Both the position numbers and the translations under genes were made by a program. From Amoebidium appalachense (Eukaryota; Ichthyosporea), in assembly GCA_963693365.1 (NCBI GenBank), contig CAVNZM010000018.1, positions 1,302,001 to 1,366,000 on the forward strand: DNA of 64,000 bases. The letters are read 5' to 3'. The notes beneath the pieces were generated by a model. That model was not told where the DNA came from, did not search any database, and saw nothing but the letters and a program-made list of their open reading frames with translations. How positions within the stretch are numbered: position 1 is the first letter of the stretch; each line of letters opens with the position of its first letter. Shown here one piece after another: positions 40,105-64,000 of this stretch.

Positions 40105-40902
40105 TCAAACCATCCTCTCTGCGCTGGCAGCACCTAGAGCCACCCTCCCCTTTGATGCAGCCTGCCTTCTCTTCGCCACCGCCACCACCAGCAGCGCCAC
40201 CAACGCAACCAGCAACCCCCCAGACACCATCCCAGCCACATACCCACCCGCACCCGCAGACACATTTGCAGAGTCCCCTTGCACGTGCATGTCTTTGAGA
40301 GCACGTGCACTGCGCGAAATCACGTGCACAGGTGCAGAGGAGGGGAGGGTGCCTGTGTGAGGTTCAATGGCTGGGACACTCCGACGGGCAGCTGGGGCTG
40401 GGGCCGGTCTGCATTCTTGAACATTTGGGTCGCAGTGCTCGAGTGCTTTGCAGATTGCGGCAATTATAGGTGGTGGGTTGGGGGAGGAGCAGTCAATGTC
40501 GTTCGTGTCAAGGCGCAAGTCCTCCAAATTTGAAAGAAGGGGAGAGTCTTGTTTTAGAGGGCCGTAGGGTTTAACGGTGACGAAGTCTGAGGTAATTGGT
40601 TCAGTTTGGGGTGTGGGGAGATTCTTTGTAGCAGCTACCCCAACAGCAATATGTTCGGTGTCGGATAGGGGCATGGGCATGTTGGAAGAAGAAAGTTTGT
40701 CGTTTTCTGCTTCTGTGTTGGTTTGAATTTCGGCGCTGCGGCGGTTCATTGCGGCGCCTGGGGAGTACGGGCTGCATACGTCCACACGGGGGTCGCAGAA
40801 AAAAAGTGCCTTGCAGATTTCGGCCACAATATCGGGCTGGGGGTTGCCGGACCATGGGATTGAGCAGATGGCTTCGTACGTGTTAATGGTGTCGGAAGCC
40901 AT
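40105..40902 (-). CDS. Unrecognised single-pass membrane protein, family copy 4 (type A, most complete)
   Basis: Intact 265-residue frame, start MASDTINTYEAICSIPWSG. Cysteine motif 1 ends EICKALFFCDPRVDVC; motif 2 (from DIDCSSPNPPP) ends AICKALEHCDPNVQEC; both match C-x(12-16)-C-x5-C-x6-C. Between them is a 53-residue linker (HIAVGVAATKN, EPITSDFVTVKP) deleted from copy 1. Then GDSANVSAGAGGYVAGMVSG, one hydrophobic helix, basic tail KRRQAASKGR and ERMV end. No signal peptide; charge bias predicts N-outside, C-cytosolic, an unusual route for a protein with only a C-terminal helix. It is divergently paired with copy 5. Function unknown. Confidence 0.78.
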   Translation of the reverse strand: MASDTINTYEAICSIPWSGNPQPDIVAEICKALFFCDPRVDVCSPYSPGAAMNRRSAEIQTNTEAENDKLSSSNMPMPLSDTEHIAVGVAATKNLPTPQTEPITSDFVTVKPYGPLKQDSPLLSNLEDLRLDTNDIDCSSPNPPPIIAAICKALEHCDPNVQECRPAPAPAARRSVPAIEPHTGTLPSSAPVHVISRSARALKDMHVQGDSANVSAGAGGYVAGMVSGGLLVALVALLVVAVAKRRQAASKGRVALGAASAERMV

Positions 40903-40990
40903 CGTGTGTGTTTTTGTGCGTGTGTTCCTGGGAACTTGGATGCTTGAATGTGTATGTTTGATGATCGATCGAATGCGGTGGGTAGGCGGG

Positions 40991-41118
40991 TTTATATACC
41001 TGGCGGTCGCGAACGCAGGAATGTGATTTGAGATTCTTCACAGGCCGATAAAGTTCCACCAGCTAATCGGAGTTGAGGAGCGGTGTAGTTTGCTCTATTC
41101 CTGGAATGTGCTCCCTAA
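40991..41118 (-). promoter_or_regulatory. Promoter of family copy 4
   Basis: Minus strand: TTTAGGGAGCACATTCCAGG, CGATTAGCTGGTGG (41059-41069 region; the CCAAT core is altered to ATTAG), ATCGGCCTGTGAA, then CGCCAGGTATATAAACCCGC with TATATAAA at 40991-40998. Its TATA region is nearly identical to that of copy 3. Confidence 0.72.
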
Positions 41119-41644
41119 ATCCGCTCTCTCTTCTCCTTCTCAAGTGATCGCTTCCTTTTACATTCGAATTCGCCATTAATTATCATAGCACACCCCAAAG
41201 TGTGAGCTTTCGGTTTCCCATTAGGTCGCCCTTATCCTGAGATGTATTGTATTTTCGCGTTGGTTACAACCCGGTTCAAAAAAAAAAAAAAAAAAAAAAA
41301 AAGTGCTAGGAGAAAAAGGGACCGCACAACTCCTGCTCATATTCAGATGTGTGCATATGCGTTTTTTGGCAATATATGGGGGGTTTACACACTTTTTATT
41401 GCGTGGCAATATATCGCTTTATGCATCTACATTGTACAAGAAACGTTGTTCATATGGATCAGATCGGCAGGAATGCCCGACTTGTAGCTGCTGTGAACAA
41501 ACATGCCATGGGGAGAGGAATGCGCATGCAAAGCAGCATACAAAATGCTACAGAACACAGAAAGACATGTGGCGTGGGGTACTTTTGGAAAGCAGGCAAA
41601 TGAAGGTACATAGGCCTGTTGTAGAAATATGCTAGGATCGCTGA

Positions 41645-41752
41645 GTCTAGGGAGTACATTGCAAGATAAACAGAAACGAAACAGCCGATTGGCTGGCAAA
41701 TTCTGCATCGGCCAGTAAGCCGCCCGATCATCCGGACCGCCAAGTATATAAA
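41645..41752 (+). promoter_or_regulatory. Promoter of family copy 5
   Basis: GTCTAGGGAGTACATTGCAA (41645-41664), CGATTGGCTGG (41686-41696), ATCGGCCAGTAA, CATCCGGACCGC and AGTATATAAAC (TATATAAA 41745-41752), 97 bases before the vestigial ATG. Confidence 0.72.
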
Positions 41753-41848
41753 CGTTTGCCACCCCCGATCCCCACAAGTTCACAACAGCACCAATCATCT
41801 TACAATCACCACCAGCTCTAATCTAAACAATCATACACAACACACAAA

Positions 41849-42728
41849 ATGGCTTGAAACACCAACAACCGCCTCACATACGACATCAACTGCTCCCCCG
41901 CATGGTCCACCAACCAACCCCCTATTGTTAACGAAATCTGCAAAGCAAGGCTTCCCGTGTCCACCCCTAAGCATTGACTGCAATTTCATCCCAGGCCCCG
42001 GGAATGGCCCACTCCACACACATAGGCGCCGCCGCACCGCCGTCCAACCTCACAGAAGCAACCTCGATGTCTCTTCTACCAAGAACTCCGCTTTCTCATC
42101 CACCAACAAACCCCAGCTGTCAAATAATCCCGGGCCTGCGTCGGCCTCAGATACACAACTCGTTGCTATTGGGGTAGCTGCCACACAGGCACCCCTCCCC
42201 TCGTTTGATATGGAACCTACTAGCACCTCTGCGCCTATAGTAGAATCTTCTACGGCGGAGTTTTCCCCTGTGAATATGAATGGAAACCACCAAGACACAT
42301 ATGACATTGACTGCTCCATCGAATGGTCCAGAAAACCCCACCCCGATATAGTAATTGCCGGAATATGCAAAGTGCTCTTGCACTGCGACCCGCTCAATAA
42401 TGAGTGCTACAACGGCATCCCAATTATTTGCTTGGTCCGCCCCAAAGGAAGAAGTGTTTCTGATAATGCCCCCAACTTTGTTGATGGTATGATGAGCAAA
42501 AGCGAGCCTGTGCACAAAGTTTTGTGGAGTGCTCCTAATGACATGCACGTTGAGGGGGACTCTGCAGATGTGTCTGGGGGTGGGGGTGATTATGTGGCTG
42601 GGATGGTGTCTGGGGGGTTGCTGGTTGCGTTGGTGGCGCTGCTGGTGGTGGCGGCGGCGAAGAGAAGACAGGTTGCAACAAAGAGGAGAGTTGATCTAGA
42701 TGCTGCCAGCGCGGAGATGATGGTTTAG
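41849..42728 (+). pseudogene. Family copy 5 (type B), early stop plus frameshift
   Basis: ATG GCT TGA: codon 3 is a stop where other copies have serine. After it the frame reads like copy 2 (NNRLTYDINCS, IVNEICKA) until one extra base near 41948-41952 shifts it. The rest (GFPCPPLSIDCNF to DLDAASAEMMV, stop at 42726) is continuously open, including an intact second cysteine motif (GICKVLLHCDPLNNEC) and the helix with VVAAAKRRQ. The long open remainder and good promoter suggest the lesions are recent, or that one is an error. Confidence 0.72.
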
Positions 42729-42829
42729 TAATCATCCATCACCAAGTTCATCGATCGTTCATGGGGAAGGGTCGAGAGAGAGTGTAGTATAGGTAGGTGG
42801 TGATGCTGGTATACGCGGCTCCCCACTGC

Positions 42830-42915
42830 CTCCTATCTATACACCTGCATAACACTCTCTTCCAGAGCACCTATGTACACGAGTAGAAAACCAAACTACG
42901 TAATACAGTACAGTT
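42830..42915 (+). repeat. Dispersed duplicate shared with 28105-28190
   Basis: About 100 bases downstream of copy 5; shares CACTCTCTTCCAGAGCACCT and flanking matches with the copy 1 downstream region. Confidence 0.75.
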
Positions 42916-43679
42916 ACACACAAACACGTACATTTTTGCACTGATTGATAGGCATAAGAAAACTTCAAGATTAAACCGTTATTACGGTAATTTATTTGGT
43001 ATTGATTACACTTGTGAGTGCCAGGTCTCCAGTAATGTTTGAAGTAACAGGGTACGTGGGGCTGGTACCCACTAAAGAACACATGTAGACATGCGCGCGT
43101 GAAGGGCATTGCGTTAAATAAAAACGAGGTTTCAAAAGACTGCAACAGTACTTGAGCAACACTACTATTTACTAACGGTTTTAACGAACTACAGTAGCTT
43201 TAGAGCGCTGCGCAATTGGCCGGGGCTGGAACTTCGCTGCGGATTCCGTATGTATAACATACCACTTAATGAAAGCTGAAAGCTACCAGAACCCCCCCCC
43301 CCCCCCCCCCCCGCCTCTCCTTTCCCTTTTTTCGAATCCCCCCCCCCCCCCCCCCCTCCCCCCGCCCCCGCGCCCTCCCCTCCTCAGCGCACACACCTCT
43401 TCCTGCACGTTGAACATGCGTGTTATAATGCTTAGGCACATATGTACACACTTTGTTGACACATACAAGGTGCAATCCATGCATGCACACACCATGATAC
43501 ACAAGTCGTAGGCGAGAGTTTCGGCAACAATTGTGGGTGTGCTGCGCAATATGCTCAAATATTGCACCCAAAGAAAAAAATTAATCATGAAAATAAATAA
43601 ATTAGGAAAGAAAAAAAAACCTCCCGAAGAAAACCCAAGCCTATTGTAACGCACACATTTGTGCACGCGCATGCATACA

Positions 43680-43865
<186 letters not shown>

Positions 43866-44113
43866 GGCACGCGCGCATCCCCCCCCCCCCCCCACTGGGA
43901 CACGTGCAATTTACAATGTGAATTACACAGTATGTATGCATGGAATAATTGTTGTTTGAAAGCACGCTTCATTTATGATGCACGTATGCCCACACAAATT
44001 CGATAAAAAGGAATCGTGCCTTGTGAGAGAAGAAAACGGGAAAAATACCTGTCCTAGAGATAAATGCTTCTGTGACATGGTCGTATATCAAAGGAACAGG
44101 AAATAATATTTAT

Positions 44114-44285
44114 ATGGCAGAGTCGCCGACAATCCATCCGCAAGAAAAACCAAGGGAAGAACTCAGAGAGCGATTGGGATATGTATCAAGCCAAGCAGAG
44201 GCTAAAAACCTGTGTCAAGAAATGCTGGGTTCAAGCCAAACATCTCGCTCTACTATGATAATTATTCGGGGGTGTAATTGTTTAT

Positions 44286-44287
<2 letters not shown>
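44114..44287 (+). other. Short unassigned open frame (57 codons)
   Basis: ATG-initiated frame in repeat-free sequence: MAESPTIHPQEKPREELRER, then LGYVSSQAEAKNLCQEMLG. Composition is protein-like and charged, and it ends at the border of the polypurine tract. It has no recognisable homology or splice context, so it may be chance. Confidence 0.2.
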
Positions 44288-44339
<52 letters not shown>

Positions 44340-44370
44340 AGAGAGAGAGAGAGAGAGGGAGGGAGGGAGG

Positions 44371-44421
<51 letters not shown>

Positions 44422-44555
44422 AGAGAGAGGGAGGGAGGGAGGGAGGGAGGGAGGGAGGGGGAGGGAGGGAGGGAGGGAGGGAGGGAGGGAGGGAGGGAGG
44501 GAGGGAGGGAGGGAGGGAGGGAGGGAGGGAGGGAGGAAGAGGGAGAGGGAGAGGG

Positions 44556-44608
<53 letters not shown>

Positions 44609-44740
44609 GGAGAGAGGGAGGGAGAGAGGGAGGGAGGGAGGGAGGGAGGGAGGGAGGGAGGGAAGGGAGGGAGGGAGGGAGGGAGGGAGGGAGGGAGAGG
44701 GAGAGGGAGAGAGAGAGAGGGAGAGGGAGAGAGAGAGAGG

Positions 44741-44771
<31 letters not shown>
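44286..44771 (+). repeat. Polypurine tract (GA)n/(GGGA)n of about 485 bases
   Basis: Almost all purine on the plus strand: (GA)n, a G run, then alternating blocks of GA and GGGA repeats. It can form triplex (H-DNA). It lies 370 bases upstream of the first exon of the F-BAR gene. Confidence 0.95.
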
Positions 44772-44772
<1 letters not shown>

Positions 44773-45144
44773 CCAGAGGCCAGCCTGAGGGAGATCTACG
44801 AGCAACGAGTCGCGATATTGACGTCATCCATAACTTACCATAAGCATCTGGCTAGATTGCCATATAAAGCAATTTGTGTCTTTAGAAACCAATCAACGCA
44901 AGGGAAAGGTCATTTTGCATTCCAGCGCAATAAAAAGTGAGCCGCCAGCCTAAAAAGCGGGAAAGTGCACACACAAAAGTTGACAAAACACACTGCATTC
45001 GTTTTTCCGAGGGGTGTGTTGAGACAGAAAAACACGGCTCCATCCCCTAGTGCTGTGTGTGAGGGCACAGCGCAATAGATTGGCCTTAGCCTGTAAAAGT
45101 TGTCCTGTCGCTGACTCGCTTGTTTGGTGGTGGAAGAAGAAAAG

Positions 45145-63773
<18,629 letters not shown>

Positions 63774-63911
63774 CAGAGCTTATTAGGAACATAGGTGTGC
63801 GCAAACCCCCTCAAGGGACACAAGATTGCAATGCGTATCATGTATTGTACGATCTTCTATGACACCAGTAGATATCCTCCTTGGAACGTCTTGAGTCGTA
63901 GAACATAGGTT

Positions 63912-63943
<32 letters not shown>

Positions 63944-64000
63944 ACTCCCCGGGGCTTGTTTTTCCGAAGCAGACATAAAGCTATCATATTTAAACTATAC
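63774..64000. other. 3' flank of the F-BAR gene
   Basis: No gene. Contains a C run at about 63913-63942 and unique sequence; no clear AATAAA polyadenylation signal was seen after the stop. Confidence 0.6.

Noticed and set aside
44286-44771. Frames rich in EREREGGREGG and SLPPSLPPS
   Set aside because: Translation of the polypurine tract on either strand.

Overview
The window is nuclear DNA of an intron-rich opisthokont eukaryote saturated with microsatellites and very long poly-G/poly-C runs. A germ cell-less (GCL) BTB protein, a fungal-type F-BAR/C1/SH3/SH3 protein, dozens of small exons and a LINE with an apurinic endonuclease together suggest a unicellular relative of animals, for example an ichthyosporean. 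That placement is inference; no rRNA or mitochondrial marker is present.

Layout. (1) 455-743, minus: first coding exon of a GCL/GMCL1-like gene running off the left edge. (2) 5185-12633, minus: a seven-exon phosphoenolpyruvate mutase gene (first exon not found), the entry enzyme of phosphonate (C-P bond) biosynthesis. (3) 15035-22212, plus: a type II membrane protein with a C-terminal PC-esterase/SGNH domain. (4) 26.1-42.9 kb: five copies of an unrecognised single-pass membrane protein family with duplicated four-cysteine motifs and a shared promoter. Order and strand are A(+), B(-), A(+), LINE, A(-), B(+), so two head-to-head pairs lie as mirror images around a LINE at 32.3-36.5 kb. Copies 1, 2 and 4 are open; copies 3 and 5 are broken. 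(5) 45145-63773, plus: a 22-exon F-BAR/C1/SH3/SH3 protein resembling fungal Bzz1, whose exon phases all agree if one G is removed from a G5 run at 49302-49306. A 333-bp MITE-like element lies in one of its introns.

The strongest structural signal concerns splicing. Many introns on both strands start with (GT)n or G runs and end with C runs or (CA)n, and several acceptors are simply the end of a CACACAG repeat. Intron ends would therefore be complementary in the pre-mRNA. In the PEP mutase gene two different exons have had their 3' ends, splice donor included, tandemly duplicated into the next intron at about 145-160 bp spacing.

Exon coordinates come from reading GT/AG sites, phase agreement and protein-family resemblance by eye. 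Homopolymers are so long that single-base indels could be assembly errors.
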